NCBI GenBank assembly: GCA_965116055.1
Contig: OZ220466.1
Coordinates: forward strand, 2,046,001-2,110,000
Source: Bin55 sp965116055
GTDB taxonomy: Bacteria; Pseudomonadota; Gammaproteobacteria; Pseudomonadales; Azotimanducaceae
Reading direction: 5' to 3'
DNA: 64,000 nucleotides
Shown: positions 9,478 to 18,163 of the stretch, piece by piece
How the letters are laid out: each line of letters begins with the position of its first letter
How positions within the stretch are numbered: the first letter of the stretch is position 1
Made by a program: the position numbers and the translations under genes
The notes under the pieces: model-generated
Told to the model about the DNA's origin: nothing
Database searches by the model: none
The model's input: only the letters and a program-made list of their open reading frames with translations

Positions 9478-10395
9478 TTAACAAGATCTATGCAATCCTG
9501 CAAGATGCAGCTCGACGCAACGACAAAGCGCATCAAGATCGTAACCGCCTTCTAGTACGGAAACGACCCGACCGCGCGCGAAATGGTCTCCCCAATCAAC
9601 TATCTGTTGCGTTATCCAACGGAAATCATCGTCATATAGATCAAGCTGTGTCAATGGGTCTGCCGCATGAGCATCAAATCCAGCTGAAACTAACAGTAGC
9701 TCCGGTTGATGCACAATAAGTGCAGGCTCCCAAGTCTCGCGTACGCGTTGACGAAACGTTGTACTACCGGTACCGGACGCTAACGGTACGTTGACGATAT
9801 GTGGACAGTCGACATTTTGGTAGCGATAAGGATAGAACGGGTACTGAAACGTTGAACAAACAAGCACGCGTGGATCGTCTTGAAAAATCTCAACGGTACC
9901 GTTCCCGTGGTGTGCATCAAAGTCCAGGATCGCTACGCGTTCGAGATGATCCAGCGCAAGCGCTGCACCAACAGCGATGCTATTGAAAATGCAAAATCCC
10001 ATAGCAGCTTTGCTCTCGGCATGATGGCCTGGCGGTCTCACGCCGCAGAATGCATGAGACTCGTTCTCAGTCAAAACCGCAGTCACACCATCGCACACCG
10101 CGCCAACGCAGCGTCGTACCGCTTCAAGCGAACCTGGACTAAAAGACGTATCTGCGTCAATTCGCAATAATCCAGATGTCGGCGCAGATTTAACGAGCAA
10201 GTCGATCAGAGTACGATCGTGTACTTTGGCGATGGTGTCAAACGACGCTAAAGTCGGCGTTCGACAATTGACATCCTGAAGTAAACCAGTCGCTTCTAGA
10301 TGAGCGTTTAAGACCGTCATGCGCGCGGGTGACTCGGGATGTCCCGGCGGTGTCTCGTGCCGTACGCAATCGTTATCCGTGAGGTACAAAGTCAT
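9478..10395 (-). CDS. Histone-deacetylase-family (AcuC/Hdac-like) deacetylase
   Basis: A 305-residue zinc-dependent deacetylase of the arginase/HDAC superfamily. All main motifs are visible: HPESPARM near residue 20, RPPGHHAES with the charge-relay His pair near 120, LDFDAHHGNG with the zinc ligands around 155, SAGFDAHAADPL near 235 and LEGGYDLDAL near 285. Bacterial members act on acetylpolyamines, acetoin-related compounds or acetylated proteins; which one applies here is not determinable. Length is normal for the bacterial class II-like group. The ATG at 10395 is convincing. The tRNA-Arg gene lies about 80 bp upstream on the same strand. Confidence 0.92.
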   Translation of the reverse strand: MTLYLTDNDCVRHETPPGHPESPARMTVLNAHLEATGLLQDVNCRTPTLASFDTIAKVHDRTLIDLLVKSAPTSGLLRIDADTSFSPGSLEAVRRCVGAVCDGVTAVLTENESHAFCGVRPPGHHAESKAAMGFCIFNSIAVGAALALDHLERVAILDFDAHHGNGTVEIFQDDPRVLVCSTFQYPFYPYRYQNVDCPHIVNVPLASGTGSTTFRQRVRETWEPALIVHQPELLLVSAGFDAHAADPLTQLDLYDDDFRWITQQIVDWGDHFARGRVVSVLEGGYDLDALCRCVELHLAGLHRSC

Positions 10396-10477
10396 CGGTC
10401 GCTCTTGTTTTTCGTCCTACTGACTTGCTTGCTCGTAATAGTTGATCGGCAACGCCAAGCCAGTTTAGTTAGGCAGG

Positions 10478-10554
10478 TGGCGCCCCGAGAAGGATTCGAA
10501 CCCTCGACCTGCTCCTTAGGAGGGAGCCGCGCTATCCAACTGTGCCATCGGGGC
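10478..10554 (-). tRNA. tRNA-Arg(CCU)
   Basis: The minus strand folds into a full cloverleaf. The acceptor stem GCCCCGA pairs with TCGGGGC, followed by discriminator G and an encoded CCA. The anticodon stem is GCTCC/GGAGC with loop CTCCTAA, giving anticodon CCU. The T-stem GAGGG/CCTTC has one G-U pair and the canonical TTCGAAT loop. The D-stem (GCAC/GCGC) has one A-C mismatch. It reads AGG codons and is 77 nt long. Confidence 0.95.
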
Positions 10555-10637
10555 ATTGATAAAATCGGAACGAATCGCGCAAAAATCTCCTATGAATTAA
10601 GGTATTGTCGCGCCATGCACCGACTCAGGTATTCTAG

Positions 10638-11600
10638 ATGAAAGCTGTTTTATGCGAAGAATTAGATGGTCCGGACGCCCTCGCTGTACGCGAGATTCCT
10701 AATCCGGCGCCTCCGACCGAGAAGCAAATTCGCGTGCATGTCCTAGCCCGTAGCGTCTCATTTACTGATATCTTAATGTCGCGCGGCGAATATCAAGTCA
10801 AACCTACCCTACCATTCGTAATCGGCGGTGAAGGCGTAGGCGAAGTCATTGAAGTGGGGTCGGAAGTAACCGATTTCAAGACAGGCGATAAGGTGATGGT
10901 CGGCGCGGGCTGCGTTGAGCAGGTCGTGATTGATGCCGAGCGAGCTACGTTCATTCCAGGAAATGCAGATATTGCTGCCGCAGCTTCATACCGAAGTAAC
11001 TATTCGACCGCACTCTACGCACTGCAACGGGGCCGGCTTCAGCCAGGTGAAAACTTGCTAGTGCACGGAGCCGCCGGTGGCGTGGGGTTGGCTGCTGTCG
11101 ACATAGGCAAGCTCATGGGCGCACGAGTAATAGCCACCGCAAGCACGGATGAAAAACTTCAAGTCGTTGCAGACATGGGGGCGGATGAAACGATAAACTA
11201 CTCCGACGGCTTTCGAGAACGCGTCAAGGAACTCACTGAAGGGAAAGGAGCAGATGTCATCTACGATCCTGTAGGCGGCGATATATTTGACGAATCAATG
11301 CGCTGTATCGCGCCATTCGGACGAATTTTGATTGTCGGTTTTACGAGTGGCCGAGCAGCCCTTGCAAAAACAAATCATCTGCTCATCAAAGACGCAGAGC
11401 TAATCGGTTTTACGATAGGCGGGCTGATGCGCCATGCACCGGATTGGTCAGCTCGCAATCAAAAGCAACTGCTTGAATGGCTAGGATCGGGTCGAATACG
11501 CCCTTACGTGTCTCATCGATTCCCTATGGAACAAATCGCCGAGGGGTTGCGGGTGATTACCGAGCGTAAAGTCATCGGGAAAGTACTGATAGAAAACTAG
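10638..11600 (+). CDS. NADPH:quinone oxidoreductase-like medium-chain dehydrogenase
   Basis: A 320-residue member of the zinc-independent quinone oxidoreductase branch of the MDR superfamily. It has the GroES-like N-terminal domain (GGEGVGEVIEVGSEV near 70) and a Rossmann domain with HGAAGGVGLAAVDIGKLMGARVIATAS around 140. It lacks the structural zinc Cys cluster seen in true alcohol dehydrogenases, which supports NADPH:quinone reductase or enone reductase activity. Cytoplasmic. It begins with ATG 83 bp beyond the tRNA-Arg 5' end, transcribed in the opposite direction. Confidence 0.9.
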   Translation: MKAVLCEELDGPDALAVREIPNPAPPTEKQIRVHVLARSVSFTDILMSRGEYQVKPTLPFVIGGEGVGEVIEVGSEVTDFKTGDKVMVGAGCVEQVVIDAERATFIPGNADIAAAASYRSNYSTALYALQRGRLQPGENLLVHGAAGGVGLAAVDIGKLMGARVIATASTDEKLQVVADMGADETINYSDGFRERVKELTEGKGADVIYDPVGGDIFDESMRCIAPFGRILIVGFTSGRAALAKTNHLLIKDAELIGFTIGGLMRHAPDWSARNQKQLLEWLGSGRIRPYVSHRFPMEQIAEGLRVITERKVIGKVLIEN

Positions 11601-11603
11601 GCG

Positions 11604-12077
11604 TCATTTTCCCCGCTGACGCGGATCGAACGGAATGATGGTGACATTGTCGTTTTGTTCTTGAACAACCTTCACCCGCATGCGTAAGGCCAGTTCGAAG
11701 GTGTAAGTGTGCTTACCGTGCGTAAAGAAGCCACGGGTGCCGTAAACCTCTGGCATCTCGAAGACTGTTAACACGAGGGATGTCTCGCCGTTTTCAGATT
11801 TCAGCGTGGCTAAATGCGGCAAAGATTCTAGTTTACCGACGCCTTCCAAGGACAAATTCGCGCTATTCACAGTAATCGTGTAAAGCCCCGTTTCATCCGG
11901 GACAATCCACACGTTATATTTGATTCGGGATTCGGTTTCCGTGATCACATTGACTTGAAGCGCTGTACCATTGCCTTCGTCCGTGATCTTCACCACGCAC
12001 TCGAACTTAACACCTATCGAATCGGTCGTTACACGCCATGATCCGCGACCAAACCATGTATCAGGCGAAAGTATCAA
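11604..12077 (-). CDS. Hypothetical beta-rich protein
   Basis: A 157-residue protein that I do not recognise. It opens with DTWFGRGSWRVTTDSIGVKFECVVKI and is built from alternating hydrophobic beta strands, so a small lipocalin- or beta-sandwich-like fold is likely. No signal peptide or catalytic motif is evident. The only start in frame is TTG at 12077. It follows the DUF5916 gene by 80 bp on the same strand and may be cotranscribed with it; it converges with the quinone reductase gene, leaving three bases between the two stops. Confidence 0.6.
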   Translation of the reverse strand: MILSPDTWFGRGSWRVTTDSIGVKFECVVKITDEGNGTALQVNVITETESRIKYNVWIVPDETGLYTITVNSANLSLEGVGKLESLPHLATLKSENGETSLVLTVFEMPEVYGTRGFFTHGKHTYTFELALRMRVKVVQEQNDNVTIIPFDPRQRGK

Positions 12078-12157
12078 TACAAACCACGTATGTCATGCGT
12101 CAAACTAATCGCCACAAACTACCCCATTGATAAGCGTGACGGAACCGCATTCTGATG

Positions 12158-14614
12158 TTATGTGCCGAGATGATGGCGGAGCTTAAATACCACTCCTTCC
12201 GATAGCGGATGCGAGAGCGTCTGCGCAAATTGATCGCTAAAACCATATGCTAGAGCATTGGGTAGAGAAGCTCGTTTGGAATACACAACGAAGAGGTCAG
12301 ACATGGGTGCGAGCTCCCACCGATAACGAATCTGCATATTCAAGCGGGAAATCGCAAAGTCATTCGCCATACCGTTGTGGGGACTATCGGTTTGGGCCAA
12401 TCTCGTGTCGTCCGTCGGTAGCGTATAAAAAGCATGTCCTAGCGCTTTGATCGCGTGCCATTCAAGGTCGAAGCGAAGATGCTGTTTTGCGGTCATGAAC
12501 AAATCCATGCCCAAGCGTGGTGACCAACTTTCGGTCCCAAACGAGGTGAAACGGCGATCTCCTTGATACAGCAACCAACTATCTCGATTGTTGTAAAACA
12601 AACTTGTGTGCATGGTCATGCGATTCGATGGCCTCCAAATGAGGAAGGTTCCTGCCGCTACATTACCTCCCTCAAGCGATTCGGTAGCGTACTGCGTCGA
12701 CACGTTGTAGTAAAACCGCTGAGATGAGTCGGACGAATAGCGAACTTCAAACTGCGACGTTGCAGCTCTATAAAAGGTGCCATCGCCGAAACTATTACGG
12801 TCGTCGTAGGTACCCTGGCGGTACCGCGCCCGCACCCTAAAACGCGTGTTATTGTTAAAGGTAAATTCTTGAGACAATCGCAGCGATGAATTGATGACCT
12901 GATCTGTGCCGTTTAGCGCGTGTTCCAGGTCGAATCTGGTATCGCTTTCTCTATATCGTTCGGTGTTCTTTCTGATCCTGAACTCATAGTCTAGTTTGTT
13001 GATGTCGTTTCTTGCAAGATATCCAGTGTAATTCAAGTTCAGTCGCTCGTCGTAGGACTTAAACTCAAACTCATGCGTAACGCCTTGTCGCGGCGCGTAA
13101 TCGAGCTCTAAAGTTCCACCGTAACCACTATCAATACTTGGAATATCGGACATAAAGAACTGTGACTGCAACCTGATCTTACCACTCTCGCTGAAGTAAT
13201 GACCGTCAAGAGAATGCGCGTTCGCAACCAGCGTTGGGTGGTTCAAATGCGTGGACATAAAGCCCAGGCCTCGATAGTCGCCATGACTTCTCTCCCAAAG
13301 CGCTCGCACGACCCCGAAATCCCTACCAGGTTGTTCTAATGTGACTCGCTCATCACCTAGTTGCCCATAGAAGGTCGAATCATCTTCAAATGCAGCCAAG
13401 ACACCGTAGCGTAGACTGCCAACTTGCCCTGTCGCCTTGGTAGCCCCAAGTAAGTCAGCTGGCTTATTGAATTGCTCCGATTCGAATTGAACACCGTCAG
13501 GCAGTGTGGGGCGAAATGGGCGTTGGCCGATTCGCCGCGTGTGAAGCAGTGTAGTTGAAGACCCGCCGAAGCTGCTAGCACTGCCGGTTGGCGTAAAGAT
13601 TTCCTGCCCTTCAAGGAAAAAAAGGCGCTTTTCTGGAAAAAACGTCTCAGTTGCAGATAGATTGATGATGACCGAATCTGCTTCGACCGTGCCGAAATCG
13701 GGTTTTGCGGTAGCTGTGAGTTGCAGATTTGTCGAAGGCCGCCAAAACACATCAAGGCCGGCTTGCCCCGAGGCCGATTCGTCCATTGCATCGTATGTCG
13801 ATGAAATCTGGGGAAAGAAACTAAGCCGTTGTCTAGGGTTTACGCCTTCTAAGGCGAGCTTTTGAAACGCGGATAAAAACTTAGGTTTCGTAAACGGCAG
13901 TGCTGGATAGGCATAGCGTTCATCGCGATAGGCGATTCTTCGTTGCATGATGATGCCCATCTGGCGCTGTCCTTCCACGCGAGGCATACTCACGATAGAC
14001 CAAGGAATAAAGAATTCAGCTGACCAACCGTCGGTAGTTCGCGCCGTTTCGCCGTACCAGGCGCCGTCCCAATTGTCACTAAATTTCCGTTCCGGTTGAA
14101 TCGTACCGTCCGAACGACTGCCGCCTAAATTTAGCTGGAACCAATATCCGTATCGCGCCTCGCCTGACGTATCTAATACGAAACTAACGTAATCTCGATT
14201 GAGAAAACCAAGATCGCGTGCGGATAAACGTTCTACGAGCGTTTCCTGCGCTTGCTCGCAGACGGCCGACACGTAAAGTCCTCGGTCGGTATAAAACAAA
14301 CGCCATGCGCTCGACAGAGAAGCCGGCTCCAGCGTGTCCGGATCTATGACGTAAAACGTCTCGTGTGGCGTTACGCTGCGCCAGATCGGTTCATCAACCG
14401 ATCCATCTATCCTGATGCGTAAGTCCGATGCCTCGCGCGACACGACAATCGCATGCTCGCTCGCACCGTTCCGGCTTAATACCTGAACCTTCTGAAACTT
14501 CGTATCAGGCTGCGAAGCGACCGTTGACGAAATGCTTTGGGCGACATGGGAAAGTGAAATTAGAAGTAAAACAGCAGTAAATAAAAAAGTCGTACGCTTG
14601 AAAATGCGTATCAC
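12158..14614 (-). CDS. DUF5916 protein with CBM9-like N-terminal domain (outer-membrane barrel)
   Basis: An 818-residue exported protein starting with GTG and a signal peptide (TTFLFTAVLLLISLSHVAQ). Residues about 55-240 form a CBM9-like domain (RIDGSVDEPIWRSV and later DGWSAEFFIPWSIV are its hallmarks). The rest is DUF5916, recognisable by PDFGTVEADSVIINLSATETFFPEKRLFFLEG, shown here only as its two diagnostic ends, and by many amphipathic beta strands ending in an aromatic-rich C-terminus. Members are presumed outer-membrane beta-barrels of unknown function, possibly linked to carbohydrate or polymer handling. Probably cotranscribed with the small gene at 11604-12077. Confidence 0.88.
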   Translation of the reverse strand: MIRIFKRTTFLFTAVLLLISLSHVAQSISSTVASQPDTKFQKVQVLSRNGASEHAIVVSREASDLRIRIDGSVDEPIWRSVTPHETFYVIDPDTLEPASLSSAWRLFYTDRGLYVSAVCEQAQETLVERLSARDLGFLNRDYVSFVLDTSGEARYGYWFQLNLGGSRSDGTIQPERKFSDNWDGAWYGETARTTDGWSAEFFIPWSIVSMPRVEGQRQMGIIMQRRIAYRDERYAYPALPFTKPKFLSAFQKLALEGVNPRQRLSFFPQISSTYDAMDESASGQAGLDVFWRPSTNLQLTATAKPDFGTVEADSVIINLSATETFFPEKRLFFLEGQEIFTPTGSASSFGGSSTTLLHTRRIGQRPFRPTLPDGVQFESEQFNKPADLLGATKATGQVGSLRYGVLAAFEDDSTFYGQLGDERVTLEQPGRDFGVVRALWERSHGDYRGLGFMSTHLNHPTLVANAHSLDGHYFSESGKIRLQSQFFMSDIPSIDSGYGGTLELDYAPRQGVTHEFEFKSYDERLNLNYTGYLARNDINKLDYEFRIRKNTERYRESDTRFDLEHALNGTDQVINSSLRLSQEFTFNNNTRFRVRARYRQGTYDDRNSFGDGTFYRAATSQFEVRYSSDSSQRFYYNVSTQYATESLEGGNVAAGTFLIWRPSNRMTMHTSLFYNNRDSWLLYQGDRRFTSFGTESWSPRLGMDLFMTAKQHLRFDLEWHAIKALGHAFYTLPTDDTRLAQTDSPHNGMANDFAISRLNMQIRYRWELAPMSDLFVVYSKRASLPNALAYGFSDQFAQTLSHPLSEGVVFKLRHHLGT

Positions 14615-14730
14615 AAAACAAGGACGGTAACGAATAAGTAGGCAATTTTACTTTTCTACATGTTAACCACGGTAATCTGAATCACCATTTGCTGTGATTC
14701 AAATCAGGGATTTTTACAGTTTGCCTGCAA

Positions 14731-15333
14731 CTACTCGAATTTTTGCCAATAGTCAACTTCGAACGAACGCCAAATACAACGCGCTAAAAGTGTTCGGCAA
14801 GGAGTCCCACGCATAGGATCGAATGCCTCGTCCAAGTGCACTTGAATCAATGCAACGCCGCGGTTAATGGCCAAGTCTTTCGTTGGAAAGACATCCTTAT
14901 GCCCAAAGTAGAACATGGCAAGCATTTCTGCCGTCCATGTGGAAATTCCCCATATGGTATCAACCTCAGCTTGAAGTTCCGGAAAAGGTAAGGTACGCCA
15001 GCGCTCATAACGTGCTTTATCTTTTCGATAACGATCTCTAAATTCGTGAATGGATCGAATCTTGCCCTTACTCATGCCGCAAGAGCGCAATTCATCAGCG
15101 GTGAGATTGGCGAGGTACTTCAAGCGCCGCCGACTTGCTTGGAGCTCAATGCGTGCAAAGATAGCTGTCGCTGCTTTGGTCGAGAGCATTTGCGAGTTCA
15201 CTACGCGCACGATAGCGTCCAAGAGCGGCATATCCTGAGTAGGAGGATATGTCGTATCGGACACCGCTTCAAAAAAGGAGTCCATACGCGAAAACACAGT
15301 TTTGAGCCGGTTTAGATCGGCAACACGAGACAT
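14731..15333 (-). CDS. AlkA-like DNA-3-methyladenine glycosylase (HhH-GPD)
   Basis: A 200-residue helix-hairpin-helix GPD glycosylase. NSQMLSTKAATAI corresponds to the QQLS motif, VDTIWGISTWTAEML is the helix-hairpin-helix, and FPTKDLAINRG carries the catalytic Asp near residue 153. It would excise alkylated purines in base-excision repair. The length fits the single-domain group without the AlkA N-terminal domain. The hairpin glycine pattern is slightly degenerate (GIS where GIG is usual). The ATG at 15333 is well placed; the gene is monocistronic. Confidence 0.87.
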   Translation of the reverse strand: MSRVADLNRLKTVFSRMDSFFEAVSDTTYPPTQDMPLLDAIVRVVNSQMLSTKAATAIFARIELQASRRRLKYLANLTADELRSCGMSKGKIRSIHEFRDRYRKDKARYERWRTLPFPELQAEVDTIWGISTWTAEMLAMFYFGHKDVFPTKDLAINRGVALIQVHLDEAFDPMRGTPCRTLLARCIWRSFEVDYWQKFE

Positions 15334-15730
15334 CGTCAGATCAGGCTGAGTAGATAGCTAGCTTACATCAACACATTGGTTTACAGCTAAGGCCAATTAC
15401 ATATTGACGAAAAAGATTGTCGAATATTCCGCGGTGCTGAGCGAAATATAACGAGTAGGCACCGATTTGACGTAGGAAGCATCGCATGTCAGAAATTTGT
15501 GATAAGAAGCTAATCGGAACTAATTTTTACCTTAAAACAGCCACATAGGGACTATTGAGGGTTGTTTTCTTCTTCCTGCGTGTGAGATTTCATGCCACAC
15601 ACTCTAAATGAGACGTTTCCGACAAACTCCTCAATAAATCATTGTACAGGTATCGGTACGACCAAAAGCCGATTCCGCCGCAAGCCTTTTAGCATTATAC
15701 TTTGTTTATCGCCATCAATGAACGAGAATA
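15334..15730. other. Gene-free stretch upstream of the IS-split gene
   Basis: No supported gene. It lies between the divergent glycosylase gene and the small membrane/coiled-coil gene, so promoters for both should be here. A TATACT hexamer about 30 bp upstream of 15731 could be a -10 element, but no good -35 accompanies it. Confidence 0.4.
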
Positions 15731-15899
15731 ATGAATCCCATTCTCATCGTCGTCATAGCAGTTGGGGTTTCCATTATCGGATTGATCCTCGTTCAATCTC
15801 GAATTCTTCGTACAGAGTTCAGAGATTTGCGTAAAGAATTCCGCAGTGAATTCGAAAATGTACGGGGCGAAATTAAAGATGTCGGTGCTGAACTCAAAA

Positions 15900-15905
15900 C
15901 TGATA
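15900..15905. repeat. Left target-site duplication CTGATA
   Basis: Six bases immediately outside the left inverted repeat, repeated exactly at 17269-17274 immediately outside the right one. Confidence 0.9.
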
Positions 15906-15923
15906 GGCACCTCTCAAAACCTC
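15906..15923. repeat. Left terminal inverted repeat of the IS
   Basis: GGCACCTCTCAAAACCTC; matches the complement of 17251-17268 at 17 of 18 positions. Confidence 0.9.
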
Positions 15924-16028
15924 CTCTTTATCATGGTTATGTCATGTGGCTCGTCGTGACGGCAAAAAAGTGACCTTCGCCTGGCCAAAGCACCTTGTGA
16001 GGGTATATTTACGACCTGTTATTTACCA

Positions 16029-17084
16029 ATGAGTTCTTTCACCATCATGACCACATCAAGACTTTTTAGTGAATGGGAAGCCTACGAAGAACTTGATCGA
16101 CGCGGCGATCCACTGGAGCAGATCAAACAATTGGTTGATTTTGAAAGGTTTCGGCCGATCCTGGAGGAGTGTTGGCGTCACGAAGCTGCCGACCCATCGC
16201 AAGGCGGTCGTCCTGCGTATGACGTGGTGATGATGTTCAAGGTGTTGCTCATTGGTCGGAAGGGCAACCTGTCGTGTGAACGCATGTCCCATGCGGTGGT
16301 TGATTCCCGTAGCGTCACCCGGTTTCTTGACGTGGCGCCAGGTGAACCGGTCCCTTCGCGGCAGACCATTGCGCGGTATCGTGATGCACTGGATGAGCAC
16401 ACCATGCGAGAGTTGTTCGAGGATTTCGAGGCGCAGTTGCGCGAGCGGGGTTACGTGGCGCGCGGCGGTCAGGTGGTAGACTCGACTTTGGTCCTGGTGC
16501 CGGTGCAACGCAACACCCGGGAGGAGAATAGGGCATTGCAGCGGAATGAGACCCCGGACACCTGGAAGGAGGACGAGGCGACGGCTAAATTGCGCCAAAA
16601 GGATCGTCATGCGCGTTGGACGAAGAAACATGGGAAGTCATCCTACGGCTATAAGAACCATGTGAATGTCGATGTCGAACACAAGCTCATTCGGGGGTAT
16701 GTCGCCACCCCCGCCAATGACCACGATATCACGGTGGTGGATGCGTTAATTGACGGTCGCCAACGCGAGGGTCCTTTTTATGGGGATGCGGCGTATCGGT
16801 CGCAAGAAGTGGAGGGGATGTTGCGGGCGCAGGGTCTCACGTCACGGATCATGTTCAAGCGCGGTAAGCATCGGGCCCTTACGGCATATCAACATCGTGA
16901 GAATCGTCGGCGCGCCAAGGTGCGTGTGCGTGTCGAGCATGTGTTTGCCAGTTGCCAGAACGAACTGGGCGGTAAATTCATCCGCACCATCGGGTTGGAT
17001 CGGGCCTCGGTGCAAATGGGCTTGCAAAACTTGCTCTACAACATGCACCGCCTGGTGTTTTTAGCGCGCGAGGCGATGGTCTGA
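16029..17084 (+). CDS. IS5-family transposase
   Basis: A 351-residue DDE transposase. The N-terminal half has the helical DUF772-like region (GGRPAYDVVMMFKVLLIG, MRELFEDFEAQL). The catalytic residues are visible: Asp in QVVDSTLV near 151, Asp in YGDAAYRS near 252 and Glu in RVRVEHVFAS near 304, with the Y-(2)-R-(3)-E-like spacing of IS4/IS5 elements. Length is normal and no frameshift is seen. Codon use is more GC-rich than neighbouring genes, consistent with transfer. It could begin at ATG 16029 or 16047; I keep the first. Confidence 0.95.
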   Translation: MSSFTIMTTSRLFSEWEAYEELDRRGDPLEQIKQLVDFERFRPILEECWRHEAADPSQGGRPAYDVVMMFKVLLIGRKGNLSCERMSHAVVDSRSVTRFLDVAPGEPVPSRQTIARYRDALDEHTMRELFEDFEAQLRERGYVARGGQVVDSTLVLVPVQRNTREENRALQRNETPDTWKEDEATAKLRQKDRHARWTKKHGKSSYGYKNHVNVDVEHKLIRGYVATPANDHDITVVDALIDGRQREGPFYGDAAYRSQEVEGMLRAQGLTSRIMFKRGKHRALTAYQHRENRRRAKVRVRVEHVFASCQNELGGKFIRTIGLDRASVQMGLQNLLYNMHRLVFLAREAMV

Positions 17085-17087
17085 ACA

Positions 17088-17120
17088 ACGAAGTGTAGGC
17101 GCAATGCGCCTACACTTCGT
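17088..17120. repeat. Perfect 16-bp hairpin at the 3' end of the transposase gene
   Basis: ACGAAGTGTAGGCGCA, one A, then its exact complement, starting four bases after the transposase stop. No T-tract follows, so it is not a classic terminator. A second hairpin with a 10-bp stem lies at 17166-17194 (TTGGGTGTTT / AAACACCCAA). Confidence 0.8.
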
Positions 17121-17250
17121 GAAAAACACTAAAAAAGCCCAAAGTTGGGTCCATATGACCTGATGTTGGGTGTTTTTTCACTTCAAACACCCAAAATTCA
17201 ATATGCATTCATCATCATCGCACCATTTGACCGAAAAAACGGAAAAACCC

Positions 17251-17268
17251 GAGGTTTTGGGAGGTGCC
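17251..17268. repeat. Right terminal inverted repeat of the IS
   Basis: GAGGTTTTGGGAGGTGCC, the inverted partner of 15906-15923. Confidence 0.9.
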
Positions 17269-17274
17269 CTGATA
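17269..17274. repeat. Right target-site duplication CTGATA
   Basis: Exact copy of 15900-15905, directly abutting the right end of the IS; its last A begins the Ile codon of the resumed host frame. Confidence 0.9.
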
Positions 17275-17429
17275 TTAAGGAACTACGCGACGAGGTCGGC
17301 TCGGAAATGAAATTACTGGGTAATCAGGTGGTTGACCTTCGAGACAGGGTATCAAAAGTAGAAGGATTGCTTGAAGGCATCCAGACGAGTCTTCACCATG
17401 CACTAACTGGACAACGGGAAGCTGCCTAA

Positions 17430-18119
17430 GCCTCGTTGTATTCATGATAGCTACGACTTCACCCTACACAAGGGGCCTTCGCATAGCATAAAGCAGCAAG
17501 ACCAAACCATTGAAAATCTAGCAGGGATATTTGGGGACAAATCTTCGCGTCATAGAGAATTTCTCAACTCGCGTTTGTATGGTCTTATGGAAAGGTCAAG
17601 CCTTTCAACTTCAACATGTCTTCCTGATGGACTTGTTCCAATGCCTGACTCATCACTACCCTAAATGATGGCTACACATCACCAACATTGAATGATCTGG
17701 CGTCTTCCACCCGCCGTATACCATACACGGCAATTACTTCCGCGTTGTCCAGACTAGACCGCGCGACCGCTATTAGCGTCAGTCGCGCGCCCATCAAGCT
17801 ACCAGTCCAGCACCATGGACAAATATCCGGATATGTGTGGCGATGCGTATACGCTCCCAAAACACTGATAGATCCCATCACTTCCAGGATTGAGACGGCA
17901 TGCTTTACCGCGTGTTGCTTACCGAGATTTAACCCATTGAAATACAACAATATATGAAATTGAACTTTCGCTAAATCAAGATAGCTGAGGGATTTTCCAA
18001 CAGAATCTACATCGAAAATGAGATTTTTCCAACAGGCTTAACATAAATCATTATCGCGATATGCCTCTAATGTGATTAAATTTTTCGAGAGATAAAATCT
18101 TTTTTGGAATTAATAATAC
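17430..18119. other. Gene-poor region with a dispersed repeat
   Basis: No supported gene. Short frames exist on both strands around 17.67-17.96 kb but have no recognisable motif, start signal or family. A 24-bp sequence at 17973-17996 recurs at 57466-57489. Just after it, a GATTTT(T)CCAACAG motif occurs twice (about 17991 and 18025). The region looks like decayed or foreign sequence next to the IS. Confidence 0.4.
17973..17996 (+). repeat. Dispersed 24-bp repeat, copy A
   Basis: Begins AAATCAAGATAGCTGA and ends GGGATTTT; matches 57466-57489 at 23 of 24 positions. Both copies sit in gene-free DNA. Confidence 0.7.
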
Positions 18120-18125
18120 TATAAT
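18098..18125 (+). promoter_or_regulatory. Probable promoter of hppD-hmgA
   Basis: A perfect TATAAT -10 hexamer at 18120-18125 lies in A+T-rich DNA about 40 bp upstream of the hppD ATG. The -35 position (around 18097-18102) holds only a T-rich run, so the element would be weak or activator-dependent. Confidence 0.45.
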
Positions 18126-18163
18126 CGGTCTAAGTAGTAAAATGATTACACTGAGTGGCCACC

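Larger units (their letters stand above)
15906..17268 (+). mobile_element. IS5-type insertion sequence, complete
   Basis: A 1363-bp element bounded by terminal inverted repeats: GGCACCTCTCAAAACCTC at 15906-15923 and, reversed, GAGGTTTTGGGAGGTGCC at 17251-17268 (17 of 18 matching). It carries one transposase gene and has a roughly 180-bp non-coding tail rich in hairpins. It is flanked by a 6-bp direct repeat (CTGATA), which is longer than the 2-4 bp usual for most IS5 subgroups. The ends, duplication and transposase are intact, so it could still be active and the insertion looks recent. Confidence 0.92.
15731..17429 (+). pseudogene. Small membrane/coiled-coil protein gene split by an IS element
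   Basis: Residues 1-58 are encoded by 15731-15904: one N-terminal membrane segment (ILIVVIAVGVSIIGLILV) followed by a charged heptad helix. The remaining 51 residues (IKELRDEV...) continue at 17274-17429. Joining 15905 directly to 17275, that is deleting the IS plus one copy of the CTGATA duplication, restores an unbroken 109-residue frame with a continuous coiled coil. This is therefore one gene interrupted by transposition. In its present state the left part would read on into IS sequence and stop at 15973 (80 residues, the last 22 foreign). The function of the intact protein is unknown; such short TM plus coiled-coil proteins are common and uncharacterised. Confidence 0.85.

Noticed and set aside
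17672..17957. Frames of about 90 residues on both strands in the gap after the IS
   Set aside because: They overlap each other, have no recognisable motif or start signal, and lie in low-complexity accessory DNA.
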